Positions 8,719 to 18,858 of a stretch of DNA of 64,000 bases are shown one piece after another. Origin of the DNA: Oxalobacteraceae bacterium OTU3CAMAD1 (GTDB lineage Bacteria; Pseudomonadota; Gammaproteobacteria; Burkholderiales; Burkholderiaceae_D). Made by a program: the position numbers and the translations under genes. Location: positions 1,488,001-1,552,000 of the forward strand of contig CP099650.1 of the NCBI GenBank assembly GCA_024123915.1, read 5' to 3'. The notes under the pieces were generated by a model. The model saw only the letters and a list, made by a program, of their open reading frames with translations. It had not been told where the DNA came from and searched no databases. Position 1 is the stretch's first letter, and each line of letters begins with the position of its first letter.

Positions 8719-9591
8719 TTACGCCGCCTTTTTCTTGCTGCTCGGCTCCTGGAACTCCGGGCATTGCACCTGCAGCACGCTGCGGTCCTCCAGGCACACG
8801 GCCGACAACTGCCCGCCCCACACGCAGCCACTGTCGAGGCCGATCAGGTTGGGCTTCAACGTCAGCCCCAACGCCGACCAGTGCCCGAACACCACGGTGT
8901 CGCGCGCCGTGCGCCGGCCCGGCACTTCGAACCACGGCATCAGGCCTGACGCCGGGTCGGCCGTGCCGCTTTCCTTCATCTTGAAATCCATCACGCCGTC
9001 GGCGGTGCAGAAGCGCAGCCGCGTCATGGCGTTGATGATGCAGCGCAGCCGGTCGGCGCCGCGCAAGTCGTCCGACCATTGATCGGGCAGGTTGCCGTAC
9101 ATCTCCGCCAGGAATTCGGCGAAGCTTTCGTCCGGCCCGCGCAGCATTTCCTGCACCTCGCCGGCCAGCGCGATGGCCTCGTCGGCGCTCCACTGCGGCA
9201 GCAGGCCCGCGTGCACCAGCACATGACCTTGCACCTGGATCGCCAGCGGACGGCGCCGCACCCAATCGATCAGCTCGTCACGGTCGGGCGCGTGCAGGAT
9301 GTCGGCCAGGGTGTCGGATTTGTGCTCCGGACGGATGCCGTAGGCCACGGCCAGCAGGTGCAGGTCGTGGTTGCCCAGCACGCTGTCGATGAGGCCGCCG
9401 CTAGCCATGCACAGTTTGCGCACGTGGCGCAGCGTGGCCAGCGAGTCCGGGCCGCGGTTGATCAGGTCGCCGGCGAACAGGATGGCGGGTTCGGCCACGC
9501 CGACCTCGGCCGCGTGCGCGCGTATGCGGTCGAGCATGGACAAGGCCTGCTCGTGGCAGCCTTGCAAATCCCCGATTACATAGGTTTTCAT
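8719..9591 (-). CDS. apaH: Symmetrical bis(5'-nucleosyl)-tetraphosphatase
   Basis: ApaH hydrolyses Ap4A to two ADP and also removes Np4 caps from RNA. The metallophosphatase motifs appear in order: GDLQGC at residues 7-12, AGDLINRGPDS, GNHDLHLLA and VHAGLLPQW. The length of 290 aa fits the family (E. coli 280). The N-terminal MKTYVIGDLQGC leaves no doubt about the start at 9591. It is transcribed towards the acyltransferase and away from rfbB. Confidence 0.95.
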   Translation of the reverse strand: MKTYVIGDLQGCHEQALSMLDRIRAHAAEVGVAEPAILFAGDLINRGPDSLATLRHVRKLCMASGGLIDSVLGNHDLHLLAVAYGIRPEHKSDTLADILHAPDRDELIDWVRRRPLAIQVQGHVLVHAGLLPQWSADEAIALAGEVQEMLRGPDESFAEFLAEMYGNLPDQWSDDLRGADRLRCIINAMTRLRFCTADGVMDFKMKESGTADPASGLMPWFEVPGRRTARDTVVFGHWSALGLTLKPNLIGLDSGCVWGGQLSAVCLEDRSVLQVQCPEFQEPSSKKKAA

Positions 9592-9731
9592 ATGGAAGCT
9601 CTCTGGTTCGTTGCTTTGGAATCTGAATTACCCTGAAATCAGAGTGCGAGTGTTGATTTTTGCCCGTGGGCAGCGCAGTTTCACATAAAATCACTCTTAC
9701 GACTGTTTTGACTCTTGCTGCGGGATACTAA

Positions 9732-10805
9732 ATGATTTTTGTTACGGGCGGTGCCGGTTTTATCGGTTCAAACTTTGTCCTCGACTGGCTGGCCCAGTCC
9801 GACGAGCCTGTTGTCAATTATGACAAGCTGACCTACGCCGGCAATCTGAACAACCTGGCGTCGCTGAAAAACGATCCGCGCCACATCTTCGTGCGCGGCG
9901 ACATCTGCGACCAGGCCCAGGTGCTGGCGCTGTTCGAGCTGCACAAGCCGCGCGCCGTGGTCCACTTCGCGGCCGAAAGTCACGTCGACCGCTCCATCCT
10001 CGGCCCCGGCGAATTCATCAACACCAACATCAACGGCACCTTCAGCCTGCTCGAAGCCACGCGCGCCTACTGGTCGGCGCTGCCGGACTCCGAAAAAGCC
10101 GCGTTCCGCTTCCTGCACGTGTCGACCGACGAGGTCTACGGCACGCTCGGCCCGGACGACGCGCCGTTCAGCGAAACCACCGCGTTCGCGCCGAACAGCC
10201 CGTACTCGGCGTCGAAGGCCGCGTCCGACCACCTGGTGCGTTCCTATCATCATACCTACGGCCTGCCGACGGTGACGACCAACTGCTCGAACAATTACGG
10301 CCCGTATCACTTCCCGGAAAAGCTGATCCCCTTGATCATCGCCAACGCGCAGGCCGGCAAGCCGCTGCCGATCTACGGCGACGGCCAGCAGGTGCGCGAC
10401 TGGTTGTATGTGAGCGACCATTGCGCCGCCATCCGCCGCGTGCTGGAGGCGGGCCGCCTGGGCGAGACCTACAACGTCGGCGGCTGGAACGAGATGGCCA
10501 ACCTGGACGTGGTGCACACCTTGTGCGACATGCTCGACCGGCTGCAACCGAAGGCGGACGGCGCCAGTTACCGCGCCCAGATTACTTATGTCAAGGACCG
10601 TCCCGGCCACGACCGCCGCTATGCCATCGACGCCCGCAAGCTCGAGCGCGAACTGGGCTGGAAACCGGCCGAGACCTTCCAGACCGGCATCGCCAAGACC
10701 GTGCGCTGGTATCTGGACAACCAGGCCTGGGTCGGCGATGTGCAATCGGGCAGCTACGCCAAATGGGTGGAAACCAACTACTTTAATCGCGAAGGCCAAG
10801 CATAA
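9732..10805 (+). CDS. rfbB: dTDP-glucose 4,6-dehydratase
   Basis: This is the second enzyme of dTDP-L-rhamnose synthesis, an extended SDR protein of 357 aa. It shows the NAD-binding [12 protein letters not shown] at the N terminus, the catalytic STDEVYG segment and the [12 protein letters not shown] (YxxxK) motif, then [15 protein letters not shown] typical of RmlB. It opens a four-gene run rfbBACD in which every junction overlaps. An AT-rich stretch about 40 bases upstream (ACATAAAAT) may be a -10 region, but this is weak. The products feed rhamnose into O-antigen or exopolysaccharide. Confidence 0.96.
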   Translation: MIFVTGGAGFIGSNFVLDWLAQSDEPVVNYDKLTYAGNLNNLASLKNDPRHIFVRGDICDQAQVLALFELHKPRAVVHFAAESHVDRSILGPGEFINTNINGTFSLLEATRAYWSALPDSEKAAFRFLHVSTDEVYGTLGPDDAPFSETTAFAPNSPYSASKAASDHLVRSYHHTYGLPTVTTNCSNNYGPYHFPEKLIPLIIANAQAGKPLPIYGDGQQVRDWLYVSDHCAAIRRVLEAGRLGETYNVGGWNEMANLDVVHTLCDMLDRLQPKADGASYRAQITYVKDRPGHDRRYAIDARKLERELGWKPAETFQTGIAKTVRWYLDNQAWVGDVQSGSYAKWVETNYFNREGQA

Positions 10806-11719
10806 TGGGCACGACGGGCACAATCCACGGCAACGGCCGCAAGGGCATCATCCTGGCCGGCGGTTCCGGCACACGGTTGTATCCGGTGACGATGAGCGTG
10901 TCGAAGCAATTGCTGCCGATCTACGACAAGCCGATGATCTATCATCCGCTGACGGTGCTGATGCTCGCCGGTATGACCGAGATCCTGCTGATCTCGACGC
11001 CGCAGGACACGCCGCGCTTCCAGGACCTGCTGGGCGACGGCAGCCAGTGGGGCATCCAGATCAGCTACGCGGTGCAGCCGTCGCCGGACGGCCTGGCGCA
11101 AGCGTTCATCATCGGCAAGGAATTTGTCGGCGACTCGCCGTCCGCGCTGATCCTGGGCGATAACATTTATTACGGCAACGATCTCGACGCGCTGCTCAAC
11201 CACGCCAGCGAACAGGTCGACGGCGCCACCGTGTTCGCCTACCACGTGCAGGACCCGGAGCGCTACGGCGTGGTCGAATTCGACGGCGACCGCCAGGCCG
11301 TGTCGATCGAGGAAAAACCCAAGCAGCCCAAGTCCAATTACGCCGTCACCGGCCTGTATTTCTACGATAACCAGGTGTGCGACATCGCCGCCGCCATCAA
11401 GCCGTCGGCGCGCGGCGAGCTCGAGATCACCGACGTCAACCGTGTCTACCTCGAGAAGCAACAGTTGAATGTCGAAGTGATGGGGCGCGGCATGGCCTGG
11501 CTCGACACCGGCACCCACGAGTCGCTGCTGGAGGCGGGCCAGTTCATCGCCACCATCGAGAAACGCCAGGGCTTGAAGGTGGCGTGTCCGGAAGAGATCG
11601 CCTATCGCAAGGGCTATATCGACGCGGCCCAGTTGCGCAAGCTGGCCGAGCCGCTCAAGAAGAATAATTACGGCCAGTATCTGCTGCAGATTCTGGAAGA
11701 TAAGGTTGTGCCACGATGA
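10805..11719 (+). CDS. rfbA: Glucose-1-phosphate thymidylyltransferase
   Basis: RmlA makes dTDP-glucose from dTTP and glucose 1-phosphate, the first step of dTDP-rhamnose synthesis. The nucleotide-binding signature [11 protein letters not shown] is near residue 20, followed by [27 protein letters not shown] and the C-terminal [14 protein letters not shown]. It has 304 aa, slightly long because of an N-terminal extension of about 12 residues ([12 protein letters not shown]). Its ATG shares one base with the rfbB stop codon (TAATG), implying coupled translation. Confidence 0.96.
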   Translation: MGTTGTIHGNGRKGIILAGGSGTRLYPVTMSVSKQLLPIYDKPMIYHPLTVLMLAGMTEILLISTPQDTPRFQDLLGDGSQWGIQISYAVQPSPDGLAQAFIIGKEFVGDSPSALILGDNIYYGNDLDALLNHASEQVDGATVFAYHVQDPERYGVVEFDGDRQAVSIEEKPKQPKSNYAVTGLYFYDNQVCDIAAAIKPSARGELEITDVNRVYLEKQQLNVEVMGRGMAWLDTGTHESLLEAGQFIATIEKRQGLKVACPEEIAYRKGYIDAAQLRKLAEPLKKNNYGQYLLQILEDKVVPR

Positions 11720-12261
11720 AGGTCATTACTACGCCGTTGGAAGGCTTGCTGGTGCTCGAGCCGCGCGTGTTCGGCGACGAGCGCGGCTTTTTCTACGAGA
11801 GCTACAACGCGCGCCAGTTCGCCGAGGCCACTGGAGTGGCCGCCAGCTTCGTGCAAGACAACCACTCGCGCTCGCGCCGGGGCGTGCTGCGCGGGCTGCA
11901 TTACCAGATCCAGCAGCCGCAGGGCAAGCTGGTGCGTGTGACGGCGGGGGCGGTGTACGACGTCGCCGTCGACATCCGCAAGGGATCGGCGACATTCGGT
12001 CAGTGGTATGGCGTCGAGCTCAGCGCTGAAAACATGCGCCAGATGTGGATACCGGCCGGCTTCGCGCACGGCTTCGTGGTCACCAGCGAGCACGCCGAGT
12101 TCCTCTATAAAACCACCGATTACTGGGCGCCCGAGCACGAGCGCGCCATCCTGTGGAACGACCCGGCCATCGGCATCGGTTGGCCGCTGGATGTGACGCC
12201 GACCTTGTCGCCCAAGGACCAGGCCGCCGTGCCGCTGGCCGCCGCCGAGGTGTTCGCGTGA
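11716..12261 (+). CDS. rfbC: dTDP-4-dehydrorhamnose 3,5-epimerase
   Basis: RmlC inverts C3 and C5 of the 4-keto sugar. The cupin fold signature is clear: [33 protein letters not shown] with the catalytic His, [17 protein letters not shown] and IPAGFAHGF. It has 181 aa, the normal length. It overlaps rfbA by four bases (ATGA) and rfbD by four bases (GTGA). Confidence 0.96.
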   Translation: MKVITTPLEGLLVLEPRVFGDERGFFYESYNARQFAEATGVAASFVQDNHSRSRRGVLRGLHYQIQQPQGKLVRVTAGAVYDVAVDIRKGSATFGQWYGVELSAENMRQMWIPAGFAHGFVVTSEHAEFLYKTTDYWAPEHERAILWNDPAIGIGWPLDVTPTLSPKDQAAVPLAAAEVFA

Positions 12262-13115
12262 AGATTTTGCTGACGGGCAGCACCGGCCAGGTGGGGTACG
12301 AACTGGCGCGCAGCCTGCAGGGCGTGGGCGAGGTGGTGGCGGTGGACCGGCAAGTCATGGATCTGTCCGATCTCGACCAGGTGCGCGACGTGATCCGCCA
12401 GGTCAGGCCGGGGCTGATCGTCAATCCGGCCGCCTACACGGCGGTCGACAAGGCCGAGAGCGAGCCGGCGCTGGCCCACCGGATCAATGCCGAGGCGCCT
12501 GGTGTGATGGCGCGCGAGGCCAAGCTGCTGGGCGCGGCCATGGTGCACTATTCGACCGACTATGTGTTCGACGGCACGCAGCCGACGGCGCGGGTGGAGG
12601 GCGATTCGACCGGCCCGCTCAACGTCTACGGCGCCAGCAAGCTGGCCGGGGAGCTGGCAATTGCCGAGGCCGGCATTCCGCACCTGATCTTCCGCACCAG
12701 CTGGGTGTATGGCATGCGCGGCAAGAATTTTCTGTTGACCATGCTGCGTCTGGCCAGGGAGCGCGACGAGTTGCGCGTGGTGGCCGACCAGCACGGCGCG
12801 CCGACCTGGAGCCGCACCATCGCCGACACCTCGGCGCTGGTGCTGTCGCAGGCCCGCGCGGGCGGCGCCGACTGGTGGACGCGCAACAGCGGCGTCTACC
12901 ATTTGAGCGCGCAGGGCCGTACCACCTGGTTCGAGTTCACGCAGGCGATCGTCGAGGCGGACGGGCTGGAATGCCGCGTGCTGCCGATCGCCAGCGCCGA
13001 GTATCCGACGCCGGCACAGCGGCCGCAATACTCGGTGATGTCGTCGGAGCTGCTGATGACGCGCTTTTGCCATTTGCCGGATTGGAAAGAGGCGCTGCGC
13101 CTTTGCATGGATTGA
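12258..13115 (+). CDS. rfbD: dTDP-4-dehydrorhamnose reductase
   Basis: This is the last step of dTDP-L-rhamnose synthesis. The GTG at 12258, overlapping the rfbC stop, is chosen because the Rossmann motif ILLTGSTGQVG begins two residues later; the open frame further upstream is only read-through in the wrong frame of rfbC. The 285-aa product has YSTDYVFDG, the catalytic YGASKLAGE (YxxxK) and the substrate-region segment FRTSWVYG. It completes the rfbBACD operon. Confidence 0.94.
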   Translation: MKILLTGSTGQVGYELARSLQGVGEVVAVDRQVMDLSDLDQVRDVIRQVRPGLIVNPAAYTAVDKAESEPALAHRINAEAPGVMAREAKLLGAAMVHYSTDYVFDGTQPTARVEGDSTGPLNVYGASKLAGELAIAEAGIPHLIFRTSWVYGMRGKNFLLTMLRLARERDELRVVADQHGAPTWSRTIADTSALVLSQARAGGADWWTRNSGVYHLSAQGRTTWFEFTQAIVEADGLECRVLPIASAEYPTPAQRPQYSVMSSELLMTRFCHLPDWKEALRLCMD

Positions 13116-13450
13116 GCGCCGGCCGGGATTCAACAGTCCAGCTTGTGTAGCAATGGCGGACCTGACCCCGGAGTTGCCGTCATTTGTATCGATTGGTAAG
13201 CAATTGCGCCCGACCAATTTTCTGCTGTTATGATGCCGGCGCATCGTCGACAACCGGCTCTCCGCTCCCTTTACTGCTTCCCTGGTTGCCAACGCGGCCG
13301 ATGTTTGACGCGGATGCGACTACCCCCGTTATCAATTCAGGATTGCCGCGACCAATCCGGTACAATCGCGGGTTAGCGTGCTGATAACCTGGCGGACCAA
13401 GACCAGCCTTGTACCGGTAAGCGCATCCGGTAATTTTGTATAGATAAAAT
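13116..13450. other. Intergenic region, 335 bp, AT-richer, no gene
   Basis: No credible ORF is present on either strand. The composition is more AT-rich near the downstream gene. Two weak -10-like hexamers can be seen (TATGAT near 13230 and TACAAT near 13361), so a promoter for the glycosyltransferase gene is possible, but no convincing -35 partner was found. No terminator hairpin follows rfbD. Confidence 0.4.
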
Positions 13451-14545
13451 ATGTTTTCTTTTTTACTGAGCTTTGTCGCTTCCGCGCTCCTCACCCTGCT
13501 GGTCATAAAAGAATCAAGATTGCACGGGCCAGCCCTGGATTCGGACTTCCTCGGCGTCCAGAAAGTGCACGCGCACCAAGTCGCCCGGATCGGCGGCTTG
13601 TCGATCTTTTTGTCGGTCGCGCTCAGTTCGGCCATTTCGATCTGGCGCGTGCCGGCGATGGGCAACTGGTTGTTTTCGCTGCTGGCTTGCGCGTCGATCG
13701 CCTTCGTCGGCGGCATCGTCGAGGATTACACGGGCCGCGTCAGCGCCACGCGCCGCTTGCTGCTGACCATGGCCGCCGCCGCGCTGGGCTACCTGCTGCT
13801 CGACGCCCGTATCGACCGCATCGACTTTCCCTTCGCCGCCTGGCCCATCCAATATGTGTGGATCACCTTGCCGTTGACGGTATTGGCGGTGGCCGGCGTG
13901 GCCAATGCCGTCAATATCATCGATGGTTTCAACGGCCTTGCCAGCGTGGTCTGCATTTGCATGCTGCTGTCGCTCGGGTATGTGGCCTTGCAAGTCAACG
14001 ATATGTTCGTGCTGATCGCCGCGCTGATGGTGGCGGGCGCCACCGCCGGCTTCCTGATCTGGAATTACCCGGTCGGCATGATATTCCTGGGCGACGGCGG
14101 CGCTTATTTCATCGGCTTTATGTTGGGCGAGTTGGCATTGCTGCTGGTAATGCGCAATCCGCAAGTTTCTACCTGGTACGCCGCGTTGTTATTAATATAT
14201 CCGACGTTTGAAACCTTGTTTTCCGTTTATCGAAGAATGTTTGTTCGGGGCAAGTCTCCGGCCATGCCCGACGGTATCCACTTGCATAGCCTGATCTTCC
14301 GCCGCGTTGTCCAATGGGCGGTAGGCCGCAAGGAAGCGCGCGCGCTGATCCGCCGCAATTCGCTGACGTCCCCGTATTTATGGATGTTTTCGCTGATGGC
14401 GGTGATACCGGCCACGGTATTCTGGCGCCACACCTGGGTATTAATGGTGTTTTGCATTTTGTTTATCAGCAGTTACATCTGGATTTATGTGCGCATCGTC
14501 CGTTTTAAGGCGCCGCGCTGGATGATACGCCATAAGAAACTGTGA
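13451..14545 (+). CDS. MraY/WecA-family undecaprenyl-phosphate glycosyl-1-phosphate transferase
   Basis: This polytopic membrane protein of 364 aa, with about ten hydrophobic segments, belongs to glycosyltransferase family 4. Diagnostic cytosolic motifs are present: GGIVEDYTGR, VNIIDGFNGLAS (catalytic Asp region), FLGDGGAYFIGF and the late HLHSLIFRR histidine motif that distinguishes WecA-like members from MraY. Such enzymes transfer a sugar-1-phosphate onto undecaprenyl phosphate to start O-antigen or exopolysaccharide units. Its place after rfbBACD fits. The sugar cannot be read from sequence. No good ribosome site precedes the ATG. Confidence 0.85.
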   Translation: MFSFLLSFVASALLTLLVIKESRLHGPALDSDFLGVQKVHAHQVARIGGLSIFLSVALSSAISIWRVPAMGNWLFSLLACASIAFVGGIVEDYTGRVSATRRLLLTMAAAALGYLLLDARIDRIDFPFAAWPIQYVWITLPLTVLAVAGVANAVNIIDGFNGLASVVCICMLLSLGYVALQVNDMFVLIAALMVAGATAGFLIWNYPVGMIFLGDGGAYFIGFMLGELALLLVMRNPQVSTWYAALLLIYPTFETLFSVYRRMFVRGKSPAMPDGIHLHSLIFRRVVQWAVGRKEARALIRRNSLTSPYLWMFSLMAVIPATVFWRHTWVLMVFCILFISSYIWIYVRIVRFKAPRWMIRHKKL

Positions 14546-14611
14546 TTTTCCGGGATTGATGTAATATATTCGCGCAGCGCTTTATATTGTCATCACTTAA
14601 AGGAAAGCCCA

Positions 14612-14938
14612 ATGGACCTGTCGAATATGTCTTCCGCGGATTTGCGCAATCTGCAAGAGCAAGTAAAACGCGAGTTAAAACAGCGCGAGGGCCAGGACCT
14701 GGCCAAGGCGCGCGAACAAATACTGGCCATCGCCCAAAGCGTCGGTGTGCCGCTCAAGGATCTGGTCGGCAACGTCGGCGCCGGCGCCGGTCGTGGCGGC
14801 AGGAAAACCGGCTCGGTGGCGCCGCGCTATCGCAATCCGGCCGACGAATCCCAGCAGTGGACCGGCCGCGGCCGCCAGCCGAAATGGGTCAAGGAATGGC
14901 TGGACGCCGGCAAAGACATCGCCGGCCTGAAGGTTTAA
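14612..14938 (+). CDS. H-NS histone-like family nucleoid protein (HvrA/BpH3 type)
   Basis: The 108-aa protein has an N-terminal coiled-coil oligomerisation region (residues 1-50, heptad-rich LRNLQEQVKRELKQREG). The C-terminal H-NS DNA-binding motif is YRNPADESQQWTGRGRQPKWV. The TGRGRQPKW core inserts into the AT-rich minor groove in this family. A clear AAAGGAAA site precedes the ATG at the right distance. It lies alone between two envelope-sugar genes and may silence AT-rich or acquired genes, perhaps including this polysaccharide region, but that is inference. Confidence 0.93.
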   Translation: MDLSNMSSADLRNLQEQVKRELKQREGQDLAKAREQILAIAQSVGVPLKDLVGNVGAGAGRGGRKTGSVAPRYRNPADESQQWTGRGRQPKWVKEWLDAGKDIAGLKV

Positions 14939-15117
14939 GCGTTTTTACCCCGGGCGACGGGCCGGCGGGGCTTGCCTGCCGCTGGCATCGCACTTACACT
15001 ATGATGTTGTGTCTGCTACAACGCAGGCGGCACCTACTTTTTCCTCTAATCCGCGTCCACGGCAAGGCAGTCCGCTCCGCCACTGCATGGCCTTGACACG
15101 CACATCCAGAATCCAAT

Positions 15118-16500
15118 ATGGTCTCCTTATCCAAAACGATCTTCAAAGCTTACGACATTCGCGGCATCATCGATAAAACCCTGGATGCGGGCGTCGCGCG
15201 TTCGATCGGGCAGGCGTTCGGCCAGGCCGCGCTGGCCAAGGGCGAGACCAAGGTGGTGATCGGCCGTGACGGCCGCCTGTCCGGACCGTCGCTGACGGCG
15301 GCGCTGGCCGAGGGCTTGCAGCTGGCAGGCGTCGACGTGATCGATCTGGGTGTGGTGGCCACGCCGATGGTCTATTTCGGCACCAATGTGCTGGGCGCGG
15401 CGTCGGGCATCATGGTCACCGGCAGCCACAATCCGCCGGACTACAACGGCTTCAAGATGGTGCTGGCCGGCGAAGCGATCCACGGCGAGGCCATCACCTC
15501 CCTGTACCAGCGCATCGTCGACCATGACGGCTCGTCGGCCGCGAAAAAGGGCGCGTACAGCACCCACGATATCCGCGCCCAGTACCTCGAGCGCATCATC
15601 GGCGACGTCAAACTGGCGCGTCCGATCAAGATCGCCGTCGACTGCGGCAACGGCGTGGCCGGCGCCTTCGCCGGCGACCTGTATCGCGGCATGGGTTGCG
15701 AAGTGGTCGAGCTGTTCTGCGAAGTGGACGGCAACTTCCCCAACCACCACCCGGACCCGGCGCACCCTGAAAACCTGCAGGACCTGATCCGCGCGCTGCA
15801 GGAGACCGACGCCGAAATCGGCATCGCCTTCGACGGCGACGGCGACCGCCTGGGCGTGGTGACCAAGGATGGCCAGATCATTTATCCGGACCGCCAGATG
15901 ATGCTGTTCGCGGAAGACGTGCTGACCCGCCATCCGGGCGCGCAGATTCTGTACGACGTCAAATGCACCCGCCACCTGGCGCCGTACATCACCAAAAGCG
16001 GCGGCGTGCCGCTGATGTACAAGACCGGCCACTCGCTGGTCAAGGCCAAGCTGCGCGAAACGGGCGCCCCGCTGGGCGGCGAAATGAGCGGCCATATCTT
16101 CTTCAAGGACCGCTGGTACGGTTTCGATGACGGCCTGTACTCGGGCGCGCGCCTGCTGGAGATCCTGACCCGCGAAGCCGATCCGTCGGCGCTGCTCAAT
16201 TCCCTGCCGCAGTCGGACAGCACCCCCGAGCTGCACCTGCACCTGAGCGAAGGCGAGAACGTCATCGTCATGGACAAGCTGCGCGCGGACGCCGAATTCC
16301 CGGGCAATGTGCAGATCATCACCATCGACGGCCTGCGCGTGGAATACGAGGACGGCTTCGGCCTGGCGCGTTCGTCCAACACCACGCCGGTGATCGTGAT
16401 GCGCTTCGAAGCGGAAACGCCGGAGGCGCTGGCGCGCATCCAGGGCCAGTTCAAGAGCGTGATCCTGGCCGCCAAGCCGGACGCGGAACTGCCTTTCTAA
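15118..16500 (+). CDS. Phosphomannomutase/phosphoglucomutase (AlgC/ManB-like)
   Basis: The alpha-D-phosphohexomutase is 460 aa long and interconverts mannose or glucose 6- and 1-phosphates. It carries the phosphoserine loop TGSHNPPDYNG (Ser103), the metal loop FDGDGDRLG, the sugar-specificity loop GGEMSGHIFF and the phosphate-binding RSSNTTP. Length and motifs match P. aeruginosa AlgC, which serves both LPS and exopolysaccharide synthesis and also supplies glucose 1-phosphate for RfbA. It is followed after three bases by waaC, so the genes probably share a transcript. Confidence 0.92.
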   Translation: MVSLSKTIFKAYDIRGIIDKTLDAGVARSIGQAFGQAALAKGETKVVIGRDGRLSGPSLTAALAEGLQLAGVDVIDLGVVATPMVYFGTNVLGAASGIMVTGSHNPPDYNGFKMVLAGEAIHGEAITSLYQRIVDHDGSSAAKKGAYSTHDIRAQYLERIIGDVKLARPIKIAVDCGNGVAGAFAGDLYRGMGCEVVELFCEVDGNFPNHHPDPAHPENLQDLIRALQETDAEIGIAFDGDGDRLGVVTKDGQIIYPDRQMMLFAEDVLTRHPGAQILYDVKCTRHLAPYITKSGGVPLMYKTGHSLVKAKLRETGAPLGGEMSGHIFFKDRWYGFDDGLYSGARLLEILTREADPSALLNSLPQSDSTPELHLHLSEGENVIVMDKLRADAEFPGNVQIITIDGLRVEYEDGFGLARSSNTTPVIVMRFEAETPEALARIQGQFKSVILAAKPDAELPF

Positions 16501-16503
16501 GCG

Positions 16504-17529
16504 ATGTCGCCGCACCCGGGCGCGGGCCAGCCCAACACCGAGCCTAAGCCGCTCAACATCTTGCTGGTGCGCGTCTCCTCGCTGGGGGACGTGCTGCACA
16601 ACCTGCCGATGGTGGCCGACATCGCCCGCCGCTTCCCCGACGCAAACATCGATTGGGTGGTGGAGGAGGGCTACGTCAGCCTGGTGCGCCTCAACGCCCG
16701 TGTGCGGACCATCATTCCGTTCGCGCTGCGGCGCTGGCGCAAAAGCCTGGGCAAGCCGGAGACCCGGGCCGAGATCAAGGCTTTCTTCCGCACCCTGCGC
16801 CAGCAGCGCTACGACTACGTGTTCGACACCCAGGGGCTGCTCAAGACCGGCATCATCATGGGCGCCGCGCGGGTGGTCAAGGGCGGCCGCAAGGTCGGCC
16901 TGGCCAACGGCAGCGAGGGCTCGGGCTACGAGGGCGTCTCCCGCATTTTCCATAACCTGAGTATTCCGACCGACCCGCGCACGCACGCGGTGGCGCGCGG
17001 CCGCCTGGTGGCCGCCGCCGCGCTGGGCTACCAGGTCGACACGCCGGCCGATTTCGGCCTGCCGGAGGTATCGGCAAGCGAGCCGCGTCCGGCGTGGATG
17101 CCGGCCGAACCATACGTGGTGTACTTCCACGGCACCGCGCGCGATCCGAAGAAGTGGGCGCCGGAGAACTGGATCGCGCTGGGGCGCGAACTGGCGCCGA
17201 TGCCTATCCTGCTGCCCTGGGGCTCGCAGAAGGAACAGGCCGAGGCCGGGCATCTGGCGGCCAACCTGCCGAACGCGCGCGTGCTGCCCAAGCTGTCGAT
17301 GGCCGACGCCATGCTGTTGGCGCGCCATGCGGGCCTGGTGATCGGCGTCGATACCGGCTTGACGCACATCGCCGCCGCCTTCGTGCGGCCGACGGTGGAA
17401 ATCTACGCCGATTCGCCGCGCTGGAAGACCGAGGGCAACTGGTCGCCGCGCATCATCAATCTGGGCGATCGCGGCGCGCCGCCTTCCGTGTCCGAAGTAC
17501 TGGCTGCGGCCAGGAGTTTGCTGGGCTGA
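16504..17529 (+). CDS. waaC: Lipopolysaccharide heptosyltransferase I
   Basis: The family 9 glycosyltransferase of 341 aa begins, after an 18-residue extension, with ILLVRVSSLGDVLHNLPMV, and ends with the donor-binding GVDTGLTHIAAAF. Between them are WVVEEGYVSL and PYVVYFHGTARDPKKW. WaaC adds the first heptose to Kdo2-lipid A on the cytosolic face of the inner membrane. Its neighbour is waaA, the enzyme acting just before it, and gmhB for ADP-heptose synthesis lies at 22320. Confidence 0.94.
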   Translation: MSPHPGAGQPNTEPKPLNILLVRVSSLGDVLHNLPMVADIARRFPDANIDWVVEEGYVSLVRLNARVRTIIPFALRRWRKSLGKPETRAEIKAFFRTLRQQRYDYVFDTQGLLKTGIIMGAARVVKGGRKVGLANGSEGSGYEGVSRIFHNLSIPTDPRTHAVARGRLVAAAALGYQVDTPADFGLPEVSASEPRPAWMPAEPYVVYFHGTARDPKKWAPENWIALGRELAPMPILLPWGSQKEQAEAGHLAANLPNARVLPKLSMADAMLLARHAGLVIGVDTGLTHIAAAFVRPTVEIYADSPRWKTEGNWSPRIINLGDRGAPPSVSEVLAAARSLLG

Positions 17530-17534
17530 GTTTC

Positions 17535-18836
17535 ATGCGTATTTTCTATTCCGTGATGTGGTGGCTGGCCATGCCGCTGGTGCTGGCGCGTTTGTGGCTG
17601 CGCGGCCGCAAGGAGCCCGGCTATCGTGGACATTGGGGCGAGCGGCTGGGGTTTTACGGCGCCGCTTCGGCTTCTTCCAGCGCCGCGCCGGTGCTGTGGG
17701 TGCACGCGGTGTCCGTCGGCGAAACCCGCGCGGCCGAGCCGTTGATCGACGCCCTGCTGGCCGAGTATCCAAACGGCCGCATCATCCTGACCCATATGAC
17801 GCCGACCGGGCGCGCCACCGGCAAGTCGCTGTTCGCCAAACATGGCGCGCGGCTGGTCCAGTCGTATCTGCCGTATGACACCGGCACCATGGTGGGCCGC
17901 TTCATCAAGCATTTCAAACCTGCTGTCTGCATTCTGATGGAGACCGAGGTGTGGCCGAACCTGATCGCCACCTGCGGCGCGCGCGGCGTGCCGGTGGTGC
18001 TGGCCAACGCGCGCCTGTCCGAGCGCTCGCTGCGCAAGGCGGGGCGTCTCGGCTCGCTGATCCTGGACGCGGCGCACGGCATCTCGCTGGTCGCGGCGCA
18101 GACCGAGGCCGACGCGCAGCGGGTGCGCTCGCTCGGCGTCAAGCAAGTGGAAGTCACCGGCAGCATCAAGTTCGACGTGGTGGTGCCGGATGCGGCGCTG
18201 GCCATCGGCGCGGCGCTGCGCAAGGCCATCGGCGCGCGTCCGGTGCTGCTGTTCGCCAGCACGCGCGAAGGCGAGGAGGCGCTGATATTGCCGGCGGTGC
18301 GCGAGGCGCGTTCCGAGCTGCCGGTCAATGTGCTGCTGTTGATCGTGCCGCGCCATCCGCAGCGTTTCGACGAAGTGGCGAAGATGGTTGGCGAGGCGGG
18401 GCTCAATGTGCAGCGACGTAGCCAGCTGGCGCTGGACGGTGCGGCCGAGGGTTCCATTCCAGCTTACATCGACGTGCTGCTGGGCGATTCGATGGGCGAG
18501 ATGTTCGCCTATTACGCGGCGTGCGATTGCACCTTTGTCGGCGGCAGCCTGTTGCCGCTGGGCGGGCAGAATTTGATCGAGCCGGCAGCCCTGGGCAAGC
18601 CGGTGCTGGTCGGGCCGCATACCTTCAATTTCGCCGAATCGACCGAGGACGCGCTGGCCGCCGGCGGCGCCCAGCGCGTGGCCGACGCGGCCGGACTGGT
18701 GACCGCGGCCGCAGGCTTGCTGCGCGACGACGCGGCGCGCGCCACGATGGGGCGGGGCGCGCTGGCGTTCGCCAACCAGTACCGTGGCGCCACCCGCCGC
18801 ACCCTGGCGCTGTTGGCGCCGCTGCTCAGGCGCTGA
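17535..18836 (+). CDS. waaA: 3-deoxy-D-manno-octulosonic acid (Kdo) transferase
   Basis: The frame is open far upstream, but the gene must start at the ATG at 17535, five bases after waaC, because the WaaA N terminus MRIFYSVMWWLAMPLV (a membrane anchor) begins there. The 433-aa product has the family signatures WVHAVSVGETRAAEPLI with the catalytic Glu, TLTHMTPTGR-like LTHMTPTGRATG, METEVWPNLI and GGSLLPLGGQNLIEPAALGKPVLVGPH. It attaches Kdo to lipid A precursor. Confidence 0.94.
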   Translation: MRIFYSVMWWLAMPLVLARLWLRGRKEPGYRGHWGERLGFYGAASASSSAAPVLWVHAVSVGETRAAEPLIDALLAEYPNGRIILTHMTPTGRATGKSLFAKHGARLVQSYLPYDTGTMVGRFIKHFKPAVCILMETEVWPNLIATCGARGVPVVLANARLSERSLRKAGRLGSLILDAAHGISLVAAQTEADAQRVRSLGVKQVEVTGSIKFDVVVPDAALAIGAALRKAIGARPVLLFASTREGEEALILPAVREARSELPVNVLLLIVPRHPQRFDEVAKMVGEAGLNVQRRSQLALDGAAEGSIPAYIDVLLGDSMGEMFAYYAACDCTFVGGSLLPLGGQNLIEPAALGKPVLVGPHTFNFAESTEDALAAGGAQRVADAAGLVTAAAGLLRDDAARATMGRGALAFANQYRGATRRTLALLAPLLRR

Positions 18837-18858
18837 TCCGGCGGTCGTCGGACCACGC

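Noticed and set aside
15127..17367. 746-aa minus-strand open frame antisense to phosphomannomutase and waaC
   Set aside because: Low-complexity Arg/His/Gln-rich translation without motifs, fully covered by two well-supported genes on the other strand.
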